Shown one piece after another: positions 18,088 to 26,685 of a stretch of DNA of 64,000 nucleotides. Each line of letters begins with the position of its first letter. The first letter of the stretch is position 1. The DNA comes from Thermomicrobium sp. CFH 73360 (lineage in GTDB: Bacteria; Chloroflexota; Chloroflexia; Thermomicrobiales; Thermomicrobiaceae), in assembly GCF_023806465.1 (NCBI RefSeq), contig NZ_JAMSLS010000002.1, positions 248,001 to 312,000 of the forward strand. Reading direction: 5' to 3'. Below the pieces are notes generated by a model. That model did not search any database and was not told where the DNA came from. It saw only the letters and a program-made list of their open reading frames with translations. Made by a program: the position numbers and the translations under genes.

Positions 18088-19554
18088 ATGCGCGTGGAAC
18101 CGCTGATTTTCGAACTTTCAAAACCAGGACGGTCTGGCACATCAGTGCCCGAACTCGACGTTCCGGAATCGACGCTCCCTGAGGAGCACCTCCGCTCGGA
18201 ATTACCCCTCCCCGAGGTGAGTGAAATCGACGTCGTCCGGCACTTTACGCGCCTCTCCCAGCTGAACCACGCGGTCGATATTGACTTCTACCCGCTCGGC
18301 TCCTGCACCATGAAATACAACCCAAAGATCAACGAGGTTGTGGCACGCTTTCCCGGTTTTGCGCATCTTCACCCGCTTCAGGATCCACGAACCGTCCAAG
18401 GCATCATGAAGCTCATGTACGAGCTGCAGCAATTCCTCGCTGAGATTGCCGGCTTTGATGCCATCTCACTGCAGCCCGCCGCGGGCGCCCACGGCGAGCT
18501 CACGGGAATTCTGATCGCGCGGGCCTACTTCGACGCCCGGGGTGAGCACCAGCGCCGGACCGTGATCATCCCGGATTCAGCGCACGGGACGAACCCAGCC
18601 ACTGCAGCCATGGCCGGCTTCCGTGTGGTCGAGGTCAAGTCGGACGCACGTGGGAATGTCGACATCGACCAGCTCCGCCAGTTGGTCGGCCCAGACACCG
18701 CAGCAATCATGATCACCAATCCGAACACACTTGGTCTGTGGGACGAGAACATCACGGAGATTGTGGAACTGATCCACAGCGTCGGAGGACTCGTTTACAA
18801 CGATGGTGCGAACTTTAACGCTCTTCTGGGTATCGCTCGCCCTGGCGACTTCGGTGTTGACATCATGCACTTCAACCTCCACAAAACCTTCTCGACGCCA
18901 CACGGTGGGGGTGGCCCAGGCAGTGGGCCAGTTGGTGTCAAGGCGCACCTTGCCGAGTTCCTCCCCGGGCCGATCGTCGTCCGGCGGCCGGGCGAAGACC
19001 CGGAGTACACCTGGAACTGGCCCGAACGGTCAATCGGCAAGATTCATTCGTTCCACGGTAACGTGGGGATGCACATCCGGGCATACACCTATATCCGGAT
19101 GCACGGGGCAGAGGGGCTGCGCCGTGTCAGCGAGAATGCGGTGCTGGCAGCAAACTATCTCCTCGCGCGCCTCCGCGACGTCTACGAAGTCCCCTACGAC
19201 CGGACGTGCATGCATGAATTTGTGCTCTCGGCTGTCCGTCAGAAGCGTCATGGCGTCCGTGCCATGGACATCGCCAAGCGCCTACTCGACTTTGGGCTGC
19301 ATCCACCCACCGTCGCATTTCCTTTGATCGTGCCAGAAGCCCTGATGATCGAGCCGACGGAAACGGAGAGCCTGGAAACACTCGATCGCTTTGTGGCTGC
19401 CCTCCGACAAATCGCCGAGGAAGTTGAGCGCGATCCGGAGTTCGTGCGTCAGGCTCCGCACCAGACATTCTACAAGCGACTCGACGACGTCCGAGCGAAC
19501 CGAGAACTGGATCTCCGCTGGCAGCCAGAACGAGCGACGGCCCATGCGTCCTGA
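18088..19554 (+). CDS. gcvPB: glycine dehydrogenase (decarboxylating) subunit 2
   Basis: PLP-containing half of the split P-protein of the glycine cleavage system. The PLP-lysine segment [19 protein letters not shown] is near residue 258; [11 protein letters not shown] near 71, [21 protein letters not shown] near 128 and [14 protein letters not shown] near 210 are characteristic. 488 residues, full length. Split P-proteins need subunit 1 (gcvPA), normally immediately upstream; it is absent here, as are gcvT and gcvH. The lipoate-binding proteins further right resemble GcvH but belong to the sulfur locus. The partner subunit is presumably elsewhere in the genome. Confidence 0.95.
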   Translation: MRVEPLIFELSKPGRSGTSVPELDVPESTLPEEHLRSELPLPEVSEIDVVRHFTRLSQLNHAVDIDFYPLGSCTMKYNPKINEVVARFPGFAHLHPLQDPRTVQGIMKLMYELQQFLAEIAGFDAISLQPAAGAHGELTGILIARAYFDARGEHQRRTVIIPDSAHGTNPATAAMAGFRVVEVKSDARGNVDIDQLRQLVGPDTAAIMITNPNTLGLWDENITEIVELIHSVGGLVYNDGANFNALLGIARPGDFGVDIMHFNLHKTFSTPHGGGGPGSGPVGVKAHLAEFLPGPIVVRRPGEDPEYTWNWPERSIGKIHSFHGNVGMHIRAYTYIRMHGAEGLRRVSENAVLAANYLLARLRDVYEVPYDRTCMHEFVLSAVRQKRHGVRAMDIAKRLLDFGLHPPTVAFPLIVPEALMIEPTETESLETLDRFVAALRQIAEEVERDPEFVRQAPHQTFYKRLDDVRANRELDLRWQPERATAHAS

Positions 19555-19598
19555 TCTGCGGTATACTACCCGCCTGAATCCCAGGGAAGGAGAGAGTC

Positions 19599-20021
19599 AT
19601 GGACAAGAAGGCATTAATCGATGGACTCAACCAGGACTTAGCCGGTGAGCTTCAGGCAATCATTATGTATATTCACTATGCTGCGGCTGCGACCGGGGTT
19701 GATCGCATTGAGCTCGCTGAGTTCTTCGAAAAGGAGATCCAGGATGAGCTGCGCCACGCGCTCTTTCTGGCAAACAAGATTACGGCCCTTGGGGGAACGC
19801 CGGCTGACGAGCCGCTACCCGTGCCGAAAGCGGGCTCGAACCGTGAGATGATCGAGCGTGTGCTTGAGGCTGAGGAGCGGACGATCGGGAACTATGTCCA
19901 GCGGATGAAGCAAGCCGAAGAGTTCGGCGACTACGGTCTGGCCAACGATCTGCAGGACATCATCTCCGACGAAACGCGCCACAAGGAAGAGTGTGAAAAG
20001 CTCCTGCGCGGGGTCGCCTGA
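19599..20021 (+). CDS. ferritin-like four-helix diiron protein
   Basis: Small bacterioferritin/Dps-like protein, probably iron storage or peroxide handling. The 140 residues show the four-helix carboxylate pattern: NQDLAGELQAIIMYIHYAAA (Glu near 17), FFEKEIQDELRHALFLANKI (Glu near 47, E50 and H53), EAEERTIGNYVQRM and ISDETRHKEECEKLL (Glu near 126, His near 129). It starts 44 bases after gcvPB with AAGGAGAGAG as ribosome-binding site; TATACT at 19562-19567 could be its own -10 box. The exact subfamily cannot be settled by eye. Confidence 0.85.
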   Translation: MDKKALIDGLNQDLAGELQAIIMYIHYAAAATGVDRIELAEFFEKEIQDELRHALFLANKITALGGTPADEPLPVPKAGSNREMIERVLEAEERTIGNYVQRMKQAEEFGDYGLANDLQDIISDETRHKEECEKLLRGVA

Positions 20022-20041
20022 AACGCTCTTCTGGTCTATGC

Positions 20042-20695
20042 TCACTGGCTCGCCTCGCTGAGTCCCACTGCCCGGCGAGCACGGGCCAGCGCATCGCTGA
20101 GTTTCTGGTGTTCCACGGCCAATGTCAGATCTCCCCGGGTTCGCTCGAGGACACCACGGACCATATCGGTGGTCCGACGGAGGCCATTCGTCACTGCATC
20201 GGGATAGTCGACTTGCACGAGGACGCCGTAAATCTCATCCATCACCTGAAGCACCGCCTCAGCTCGGGCAAGGTCACCAGCGCGGATCACATCCATGATG
20301 TGGCGTCGAAGCTCGCCACAGGCTTCACCAAGCGCGTTCAGGTACACCGCATCTTCGACCTGCAGGGTTTCAGGACCTGGGAGGGGCTGGCCTGCCACCA
20401 GGGCCAGAGTTAGGCTGGCTTCGGCAAACTCTTTGTGAGCATCCTGGACGTAGCCAGACCAGTAGATCGATGGGTAATCAACGAGGTGGGCGGTCAACGC
20501 ATCCTTGATGCGGCGAGCCTCTTCCAGCATGGCCTCAGCCTGGTCGAACTCCCCGCGGTGCACCGCCCGCACCGCGTTGGCGCTCAGACGGGTAATCTGG
20601 CGTGTCTCGGCGAGCGCACGCTCCCGCGCACTATTTACCAGGTCCAGCCGCGCCAGCACCCGCTCCGTGATCCGCGTGATCTCCTCCGTCCGCAT
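20042..20695 (-). CDS. translin family protein
   Basis: All-helical protein resembling bacterial and archaeal translin homologues (often mis-annotated as haloacid dehalogenase), a family that binds single-stranded nucleic acid. Recognisable features are the start ITRITERVLARLDLVNSARERAL, RLSANAVRAVHRGEFDQAEAML near residue 45, SGYVQDAHKEFAEASL near 85 and DYPDAVTNGLRRTTDMVRGVLERTRGDL near 170. I use the ATG at 20695, which has GAGGGAGGGG just upstream, giving 217 residues. It is convergent with the ferritin-like gene with a 20-base gap. Function inferred from family only. Confidence 0.8.
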   Translation of the reverse strand: MRTEEITRITERVLARLDLVNSARERALAETRQITRLSANAVRAVHRGEFDQAEAMLEEARRIKDALTAHLVDYPSIYWSGYVQDAHKEFAEASLTLALVAGQPLPGPETLQVEDAVYLNALGEACGELRRHIMDVIRAGDLARAEAVLQVMDEIYGVLVQVDYPDAVTNGLRRTTDMVRGVLERTRGDLTLAVEHQKLSDALARARRAVGLSEASQ

Positions 20696-20779
20696 CGCCC
20701 CTCCCTCAGCCTCCACACACTAGCTAGCCAGCCGGGACAACGATAGCAAGAGGAGCCGTAGCACGCAGAGACCCGGGCA

Positions 20780-21795
20780 TTACCGCCCAGCGAGCCGACG
20801 TTCCACGAGCCGACGGACCCGCTCGTGCACAGGCGGGTGCGTCGAGAGCCAGCTGGCCGTACGCCTCTCCTCGTCATGAGGCGCGACAATCAGGAGTGGC
20901 CGCAGGCCCTGCCACCGCCGCCCTCCCTCGGACGGCATCTCCCAGAGTGCTTGATCCATCTTGACAAGAGCGGAGGCCAGCGTGCGTGGGCTTCCCGTCA
21001 CGAGGGCCGCGATATGGTCGGCGATGAACTCCCGATAACGCGAGAGCGGCAGAGCGAGCAGCACCCTGATGACGGACAGGAACCGAGAGTCTGCGGCAGC
21101 CAGCAGTGGCCCCAGTTCGAGCGGCAATGCCACACAGCCAGCCTGCGCCCCGAGGCCAGCACGCAGACAGCCGACTCGCACCTCATCGCTCCCCGAGAGT
21201 CAGGTGGTGATCCGACCGAGCAGTCCGGTTAGCCAGGCGTAGAGGGCCACAATGGCTGACACCAGTGCGCCGAAGGCGAACGTGAGAATGGTCACACTGT
21301 TTGCCGCTGTCAAGAGCGCTGCATCGTCATTCTTGAGGTAGCGGTGCACGGGCTCGTGGGCCAGCATGCGTTCCAGCTCGGCCGAGTCTAGGAGTTCTGG
21401 CAGTCCACGCGTCACCGCGACGACGCTCCGCTGCACGCCACCGGCTGTGAGCCTGTAGCGAATGGAAAACGCGTGAGGCACGGACGTCTCACTACGACCG
21501 AGACGCGGAGCTGGAATACCGGAGAGTAGCGCCAGCCGCCCCCTCCGCTCGCGGAACGGCGCGAGTTCCACTGCCGCCTCCCGCACTCCTCACGCGCGGC
21601 AGGCCAGCTGCGGACTGAGCGCCATCCAGCCGAAGAACAGGACGCTGCCGCTCCCAAAGACGGCGAGGACATCGAGACCAGTCGAAGGGACAGGGCCAGG
21701 CCGCACCAGCGCAGGAGCAGCAGGAAGACGACGAAACAGGCTATCAGCCCGCCATCGATACTCCACCAGAGTAACGCAGCGACAATTGCCCTCAA
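20780..21795 (-). pseudogene. broken HtpX-like M48 metallopeptidase
   Basis: A membrane zinc peptidase gene interrupted by one frameshift and two in-frame TGA codons. Segment 1 (from 21795) reads a hydrophobic N-terminus, IVAALLWWSIDGGLIACFVV; the frame changes around 21690 to one reading LDVLAVFGSGSVLFFGW. A TGA at about 21592-21590 precedes the SVPHAFSIRYRL region and the zinc motif LAHEPVHRYLKNDD (HEXXH retained). A second TGA at 21202-21200 precedes the late motif SRYREFIADHIAALVTGSP and THPPVHERVRRLVE. The remaining pieces keep family order, so decay seems recent; sequencing error cannot be excluded for the frameshift but is unlikely for all three lesions. Confidence 0.8.
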
Positions 21796-22200
21796 CGCTA
21801 CTGTGCGCTGGCCATGCTTCAGCTGCCGAAACGAGTGTATGGTGCAATCCAGTTTGTCTGTCCGAGCCGACTACCATGCTGGCACAGCAGGTCGATAGGT
21901 AACGGCAGTCGAGCAAATCACACGATGGTGAAGGCATCGTGGTCAACTACTCGACACAACAAGGTCGAAACCCGGCCACCTCTCACGCGCCAGGTTCGAC
22001 GGACCACCATCACCACTTGTCAGGCGAGCGGTGCGACACGGCTCACCACCCAGGTAGCGAGACCGTAGGCGTCTCACACTTCACCCCACCCGTCTTCCGC
22101 TGGAACCCGAACTTTTTGGGACACTTGACGACACTTGTTACGACCGCATAGACTTGGCTTAACCAGAAAGTCCTTTCATGTGCGACCCAAGTCCTAGGCA
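21796..22200. other. intergenic stretch without a supported gene
   Basis: About 400 bases between the peptidase pseudogene and the CARDB-type gene. Short open frames here show no family resemblance and no strong promoter or tRNA is seen. Confidence 0.4.
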
Positions 22201-22235
22201 TCGCTGACCGACCAGCTCCGCTGATCGGTCAGCGA
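22201..22235. repeat. 11-bp perfect inverted repeat
   Basis: TCGCTGACCGA (22201-22211) is repeated in reverse complement at 22225-22235 with a 13-base spacer. It lies just upstream of the secreted CARDB-type gene. It could be an operator for a dimeric regulator or a 5'-leader hairpin; the absence of a U-tract and the position before a gene argue against a terminator. Confidence 0.5.
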
Positions 22236-22248
22236 AAGAAGCGCACAG

Positions 22249-24108
22249 ATGGGGGAAGGGATGGAAGCCACGCAGCTCGCGCTTCGCAGTAGTCGTGGGT
22301 TCACGTGGCGACGTTGGAGTAGGCTGTCCGGACTTCTCACTGTGCTTCTCGTCCTGAGCTTTCTTCCAGGGAAGGCCTTCGCTGCGGAGTCGCTACCCGA
22401 TCTCACCGTCTCCGCCCTCCGTATCCGTTCTACTGACCAGTACGGGGTCTACCAGGTCGAAATTCGCGTCACCAACCGCGGTAGGGCTCCCAGTGGTGCG
22501 ACATCCGTGAGGCTCATGCTGCGGTCAGCCAGGGACGGGGCTGAGACTATCGTGGCGAGCGAGCCTGTCACTGCATTGCAGCCACGCGAGTCGATCCGTA
22601 TCGAGACGACGGTCCAGCCCAGTGATCCAGCCAGCCGCCCGTACCTGGTCGCAGTCGTTGATCCGGACAATGCGATCGCTGAGCGACGGGAGACGAACAA
22701 CCGGCGCTCGGCCCGTCTGCCCAAACCGCGCGGGACTCCGCCGAGCGACGGTAGCATGCCATCCGGTGGTCAGCTTCAACTCGGCTTAAGGGTGTCGCCA
22801 CTGGATCCAGCGGTGAACGGGTGTGCCGACATCACGGCTGGGGTGCACCGTGACTCTACCGGTGTCCCGAATGTCCGCGTGCTCTACGGGACAGCTTCGG
22901 AGGATCAAGAACCCGCCGAGTGGCTGGTACTCGGTACGACTAATTCGTATGGCTACGTGCCCCCTCAGCGAATCTGTGGGGATGGGTCCTCACGTGTCAT
23001 ACGTCTCTTCACTTGCGCTGACACGAACGCCAATGGTCGCTGTGACACGAATGAGCCCCGAGCACAGCCCGCTTGGATCTACTTCGGCTTGCGACAGGAG
23101 CTGCGCCGGAGCACCCAAGCACAGCTTGTCGGACAACCTGTGGAAGTCACGTACTGTGCTTGGCTTGGTGGCAGTCCGCTTCCAAACCTTCCGGTGATCT
23201 TTCTTGTGAGTCTGGAACGCAAAGGTTCGCAGGTGACGGACTCTGAGGGCTGCGCGCGTTTCAGCTTCCAGCGTGACACGGTACCGACGGGATGGTGGCG
23301 AACAGTCTCGGTTGCCGCCTGCGCCGACTTGAACCGCAACGGAGAGTGCGACAGGGGTTCCGGATCAAGTGACGAGCCTTGGCGTGAGACGGAGGTGGCA
23401 TGGGGCACGATCGACGAGATTTACCTCTCTTCATGGCCTGGACCTGTCTTCAGCTATCTCCGGACTGGTGAATCTCGCGTAATTACCGTGGAGGTTCTGT
23501 TAGTTCCAGGTGGTTCTGGTACCGTTTGGGGTGGAGTCGCCGGGCAGCAGGTGATCGCGGCCTGGAGCGGCGCTAACAACGGGTATCAGGTGGGGGAGAC
23601 CGATTGGGAAGGGAAAGTCACATTCCAGTACCAAGGAACGAACCCTGGTGAAGATGAGATCATCCTCTGCTTGGATCGTAATCGGAATGGCCTTTGCGAG
23701 GCGACCGAACAACGCTTGGAATACTTCCGCTCCAGCTGGATTACCGGCGCGAGCGTGGAGGCCGTCGGCATTGCCGTGGACGGGGATCCGGCAACGCCGT
23801 GGACGACGGGCGCATGCAGCACTGAAGGTCCGCTCAGCCTCCGCGTACGCGCTGAGGGTGGCCCATCTGTACCGCTCGTGGTGCAGGTTCAGGACGGTAC
23901 TGCCCGCGTGGCACTCGACTGCAGCGGGGTCGTCAAAGCGCGGCGGTACTGGGTGGGAAACTACGGTACGACGTTGAGGGTGTTCGTCCAAGAAGGTGGG
24001 CCTGGTGACACATTCCAGGTTCAGCTTTGGCTCGACCGTAACGACAACGGACTAGCCGAAGATAACGAACTCTTGGTGGTCGAGCAGACGATCACCCTGA
24101 CCGAATGA
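22249..24108 (+). CDS. secreted CARDB-type adhesion-like protein with DxNxNG motifs
   Basis: Exported 619-residue protein. A basic N-terminus followed by a hydrophobic core (LSGLLTVLLVLSFLPGKAFA, about residues 26-45) is a signal peptide. Residues about 50-155 form a CARDB-like beta domain (LPDLTVSALRI, YQVEIRVTNRGRAPSGATS, DNAIAERRETNN). The rest is beta-rich with four spaced motifs of the form C/W-x-D-x-N-x-N-G near residues 254, 357, 473 and 593, reminiscent of calcium-binding or dockerin-like loops. ATG at 22261 is an alternative start. The function is unknown; a cell-surface binding role is inferred. No sortase or anchor motif is visible. Confidence 0.75.
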   Translation: MGEGMEATQLALRSSRGFTWRRWSRLSGLLTVLLVLSFLPGKAFAAESLPDLTVSALRIRSTDQYGVYQVEIRVTNRGRAPSGATSVRLMLRSARDGAETIVASEPVTALQPRESIRIETTVQPSDPASRPYLVAVVDPDNAIAERRETNNRRSARLPKPRGTPPSDGSMPSGGQLQLGLRVSPLDPAVNGCADITAGVHRDSTGVPNVRVLYGTASEDQEPAEWLVLGTTNSYGYVPPQRICGDGSSRVIRLFTCADTNANGRCDTNEPRAQPAWIYFGLRQELRRSTQAQLVGQPVEVTYCAWLGGSPLPNLPVIFLVSLERKGSQVTDSEGCARFSFQRDTVPTGWWRTVSVAACADLNRNGECDRGSGSSDEPWRETEVAWGTIDEIYLSSWPGPVFSYLRTGESRVITVEVLLVPGGSGTVWGGVAGQQVIAAWSGANNGYQVGETDWEGKVTFQYQGTNPGEDEIILCLDRNRNGLCEATEQRLEYFRSSWITGASVEAVGIAVDGDPATPWTTGACSTEGPLSLRVRAEGGPSVPLVVQVQDGTARVALDCSGVVKARRYWVGNYGTTLRVFVQEGGPGDTFQVQLWLDRNDNGLAEDNELLVVEQTITLTE

Positions 24109-24230
24109 GCAGCGGCTCGCTAAAGCAAGGCCGTGGATCCTGAATGGGTTCACCGTGACTGGCTCCATTTTGGGAATCGCGAGCCACTGCAGGCTCTGTG
24201 GCCCAAGACGCACAATGGTCCTTCCGCAAT

Positions 24231-24260
24231 GCTCGGGTGGCCATGAATGGTCACCCGAGC
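24231..24260 (+). terminator. strong hairpin downstream of the CARDB-type gene
   Basis: GCTCGGGTG (24231-24239) pairs perfectly with CACCCGAGC (24252-24260), and the interior can extend the stem. It lies about 120 bases after the gene end. There is no T-run after it, so termination is inferred from structure and position only. Confidence 0.45.
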
Positions 24261-24450
24261 GCCTTCGCCCCCCTGCAGCCGAGTCACTCCCGGAGGAAGG
24301 AGACCGGATCTGCAACAGCCCGTGAGCGGAACCACCGTCCGAACCGTTGGCACGCGCACAACTGCTCAGTTCCCATAACCAGCACGGATTGTCCTCGAAC
24401 AGAAAGAGAGCTCAACCGTAAGGCGGGCTGATACCCTCATTGTGCGGGAC

Positions 24451-24486
24451 AATGCCGCACAGTCCTCGCCAAGTCGGTGCGGCATT
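24451..24486. repeat. 10-bp perfect inverted repeat upstream of the sulfur operon
   Basis: AATGCCGCAC (24451-24460) and GTGCGGCATT (24477-24486) are perfect reverse complements with a 16-base spacer; the left arm also forms a smaller TGTGCGG/CCGCACA repeat with sequence just before it. It lies about 150 bases upstream of the predicted operon promoter and could be a regulator site or a hairpin. Confidence 0.4.
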
Positions 24487-24634
24487 CCCACTCCGTGAGT
24501 TCAAACGACTCCCACTGCACCGCGCGAAGGATGCGGCAGGGTCGAACGCTGTGTCTGGCAGTGTGTCGCTTGGGGCCTCACGGTCCCCCTGAGGGACATC
24601 AGCTGGCCGTATCGGGTCACCCAGCGTCACCTTG

Positions 24635-24663
24635 TTGACTGATGACCGGGTGCCTGCTATCAT
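24635..24663 (+). promoter_or_regulatory. predicted sigma70-type promoter of the sHdr operon
   Basis: TTGACT (24635-24640) and TATCAT (24658-24663) are separated by exactly 17 bases, the best promoter match I found in the window. Transcription would begin near 24670, leaving a leader of about 78 bases before tusA. The leader contains a small GGGTA-CTG-TACCC hairpin around 24704-24717. The rest of the 24109-24747 gap holds no supported gene. Confidence 0.6.
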
Positions 24664-24747
24664 GTGGATGATTCCTAATGCGTGTAGTGCTTCGCAATTC
24701 AGGGGTACTGTACCCGAGTAGGGTGCATTAGTAGAGGAGGCGACGGC

Positions 24748-24990
24748 ATGACGGAGGTTTTGCAGCCGGACCGCGTGCTCGATTGCAGCGGCTTGCTCTG
24801 CCCGCTGCCGGTGATCCGCACCTCCAAGGCGATCAAGGAACTCGGTATCGGGCAGGTACTGAAGGTGATTGCTACCGACCCAGGCGCACCAGCCGACATG
24901 GAGGCCTGGGCACGCCAGACTGGCAACGAGCTGATCGATGCCCACGAGGAAGACGGCAAGTACGTCTTTTTCTTCCGTCGCATGCGCTGA
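24748..24990 (+). CDS. tusA: sulfur carrier protein TusA
   Basis: Small cytoplasmic sulfurtransferase that carries persulfide sulfur. The family signature LDCSGLLCPLPVIRTSKAIK covers residues 11-30, with the active Cys18 in CPLP. 80 residues, usual length, with the beta-rich C-terminus NELIDAHEEDGKYVFFFRR. AGGAGG lies upstream of the ATG. It opens the sulfur operon, where TusA is expected to pass sulfane sulfur to DsrE-type proteins and then towards the sHdr-LbpA system. Confidence 0.94.
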   Translation: MTEVLQPDRVLDCSGLLCPLPVIRTSKAIKELGIGQVLKVIATDPGAPADMEAWARQTGNELIDAHEEDGKYVFFFRRMR

Positions 24991-25008
24991 GTTCGAGAGG
25001 AGGAGGCC

Positions 25009-25530
25009 ATGGCCCGACGCGATCCTGACGCACCGAAGCGACTGGCCATCATTGCCAGCAAAGGGACGCTGGACTTTGCCTATCCTCCCTTCATCCTCGG
25101 CTCGACAGCCGCGGCCATGGGCTGGGAGGTTGGCATCTTCTTTACCTTCTATGGGCTACCACTCTTGTTGCGGAACTACGATCCCAAGGTCAGCCCGCTC
25201 GGTAATCCAGCCATGCCGCTCAAAATGCCCTTCGGGCCCCCAGGTTTCCGCCAGATCTCCTGGCCGATCCCTGCCATCGTGGAGGCACTCCCGGGCTTCT
25301 CGCTCCTGGCAACCTCACTCATGCAGGAAACATTCAAACAAAAGGGCGTCCCCTCACTCTTGGAGCTCCGCCAGATGTGTATTGACGCTGGTGTCAATCT
25401 GATCGCCTGCCAGATGACCATGGACGTCTTCGGCTTCAAGAAGGAGGACTTCATTCCGGAATGCACCGTTGGCGGGGCCGCGACCTTCCTCGAGTTTGCA
25501 GGCGACGCTGATGTCTCGCTGTTCGTCTGA
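25009..25530 (+). CDS. DsrE3-like sulfurtransferase (DsrE/DsrF/DrsH family)
   Basis: A 173-residue DsrE-superfamily protein of the kind found beside tusA in sulfur oxidisers. It starts RLAIIASKGTLDFAYPPFIL, has the long inserted middle segment with MPLKMPFGPPGF near 69-80, and three cysteines at about 124, 134 and 152; the pair in LIACQMTMDVFG and FIPECTVGG matches the likely sulfur-binding positions. It begins 18 bases after tusA with GGAGGAGG upstream. Role as persulfide acceptor/donor with TusA is inferred from family and context. Confidence 0.85.
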   Translation: MARRDPDAPKRLAIIASKGTLDFAYPPFILGSTAAAMGWEVGIFFTFYGLPLLLRNYDPKVSPLGNPAMPLKMPFGPPGFRQISWPIPAIVEALPGFSLLATSLMQETFKQKGVPSLLELRQMCIDAGVNLIACQMTMDVFGFKKEDFIPECTVGGAATFLEFAGDADVSLFV

Positions 25531-25547
25531 CGGGGGGATGGACGATC

Positions 25548-25931
25548 GTGAGCGAGGAGACCAAGAAGATCCTGTATGTCCAAACCCACGGGGTAGACAC
25601 CCCGGAGCGAAGTGCGACGCCCTTCTTCTTGGCCGCTGCCGCAGCGGCCATGGATATCGAAGCAGCCATTTACTTCACGATGAATGGCCCGACGTTGCTC
25701 AAGAAGGGCGTCCCTGAGACGCTCGTCGTCCCCAAAGCCGGAGGGGGCGGCGCGAAACTCAAACACTTCATCGATCAGGCACTGGAGCTGGGGGTCAAGC
25801 TCTACGTCTGTCAGCCGTCACTGGACCTCCACGGCCTCACGATGGATGACCTGATCGAGGGAGTACAGATGATCGGCGGAGCGGCCTTCAACCTGATGGC
25901 ATTGGAGGCCGATGCAGTGGTGGCGTTCTAA
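25548..25931 (+). CDS. second DsrE-family protein
   Basis: Short DsrE-like protein of 127 residues with a GTG start 17 bases after the first dsrE-like gene. It has ILYVQTHGVDTPERSATPFFLAAAAAAM at the N-terminus, IYFTMNGPTLLKKGVPE near 41-57 and a single cysteine at about 88 in KLYVCQPSLDLHGL, which aligns with the conserved sulfur-binding Cys. Likely partners the preceding protein in sulfur relay, either as a hetero-oligomer or a separate acceptor. The precise DsrE subgroup needs a phylogeny. Confidence 0.82.
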   Translation: MSEETKKILYVQTHGVDTPERSATPFFLAAAAAAMDIEAAIYFTMNGPTLLKKGVPETLVVPKAGGGGAKLKHFIDQALELGVKLYVCQPSLDLHGLTMDDLIEGVQMIGGAAFNLMALEADAVVAF

Positions 25932-25933
25932 CC

Positions 25934-26419
25934 ATGACGCGCGAGGCACCGTCCTTTGCCATCGTCCAGAGCTGCATCCTCCCGCTCGACCTCCATTACC
26001 GGATCGAGCAGCATCAATGGGTGTGCGTCGAAGCTGACGGGACGGTGACACTCGGTTACACCGACGTCGCTCAGACGGTCGCTGGCCGCATTCTCCACGT
26101 CACCTTCCGTCCAACCGGGCGCCACTACGCACACGACGCCACGGTCGCAGTGGTCGAGAGTGCAAAGTGGCTTGGTGCCTACCGTACACCAGTCAGTGGC
26201 CTTCTTCTGGAGACGAACGCTGCCCTACTCGAGGATCCCGAACTCGTCAACCGGAGCCCCTATCGCCGAGGCTGGCTGGTGCGGCTCCAGCCGGATGATC
26301 TCGAACATGATCTTGCCGACCTGCTCACGGGGCACGAGGCGATCGGGGCCTATGACGCTTTCATGTCACGCCGCGGGTTGGACGATTGCGTGCACTGCGC
26401 GGGGTACGAGCTGCCATGA
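25934..26419 (+). CDS. lbpA: lipoate-binding protein LbpA (GcvH-like), copy 1
   Basis: GcvH-fold protein expected to carry lipoate on Lys78 (segment VVESAKWLGAY) and to bind sulfur intermediates for the sHdr complex. Residues about 20-140 form the lipoyl domain: HQWVCVEADGTVTLGYTDVAQ, then the lipoyl hairpin, then YRRGWLVRLQPDD. It differs from ordinary GcvH in an N-terminal SCILPLDLHY (Cys14) and a C-terminal CVHC at residues 152-155. Genomic setting between dsrE and hdrC1 supports the LbpA assignment over a glycine-cleavage role. 161 residues, longer than GcvH (about 130). It overlaps the next gene by four bases. Confidence 0.88.
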   Translation: MTREAPSFAIVQSCILPLDLHYRIEQHQWVCVEADGTVTLGYTDVAQTVAGRILHVTFRPTGRHYAHDATVAVVESAKWLGAYRTPVSGLLLETNAALLEDPELVNRSPYRRGWLVRLQPDDLEHDLADLLTGHEAIGAYDAFMSRRGLDDCVHCAGYELP

Positions 26420-26685
26420 CACGCCTCCGTCTTTTCACCCACCCGATCTGTCACGGCTGCACTGAAGCACTGGCTTTGGTGGAACAGCTCATCCGGGAGG
26501 AGCCGGAGACGGAGGTCGAGATGGTCAGCCTGGCAACACCGCAGGGACGTGCTCTCGCCCAGGCAGCTGGTGTTGTCATCGTCCCCACCATCGTCGTAGA
26601 CAGCGAGCGATTCGTCGGTGTGCCAAGTTGGGAAGAGCTGCGCGCACTCGTCCAGCGCGCGAGCCGCATCGGAGGTGCCGTATGA
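26416..26685 (+). CDS. thioredoxin-like protein with CxxC
   Basis: An 89-residue thioredoxin-fold protein: LRLFTHPICHGCTEALAL places a CHGC redox pair at residues 12-15, and VVIVPTIVVD near 55-64 contains the cis-Pro of the fold. I start at the ATG at 26416, which overlaps the lbpA stop; an in-frame start 30 bases upstream is unlikely. The stop overlaps hdrC1. It could reduce or exchange disulfides on LbpA or on the DsrE/TusA relay; that role is inferred from position. Confidence 0.82.
   Translation: MTRLRLFTHPICHGCTEALALVEQLIREEPETEVEMVSLATPQGRALAQAAGVVIVPTIVVDSERFVGVPSWEELRALVQRASRIGGAV

Noticed and set aside
20780-21586. Selenocysteine or recoded TGA in the M48 peptidase
   Set aside because: A frameshift is also present, the TGA codons do not fall at cysteine or catalytic positions of the family, and no SECIS-like hairpin was evident right after them.
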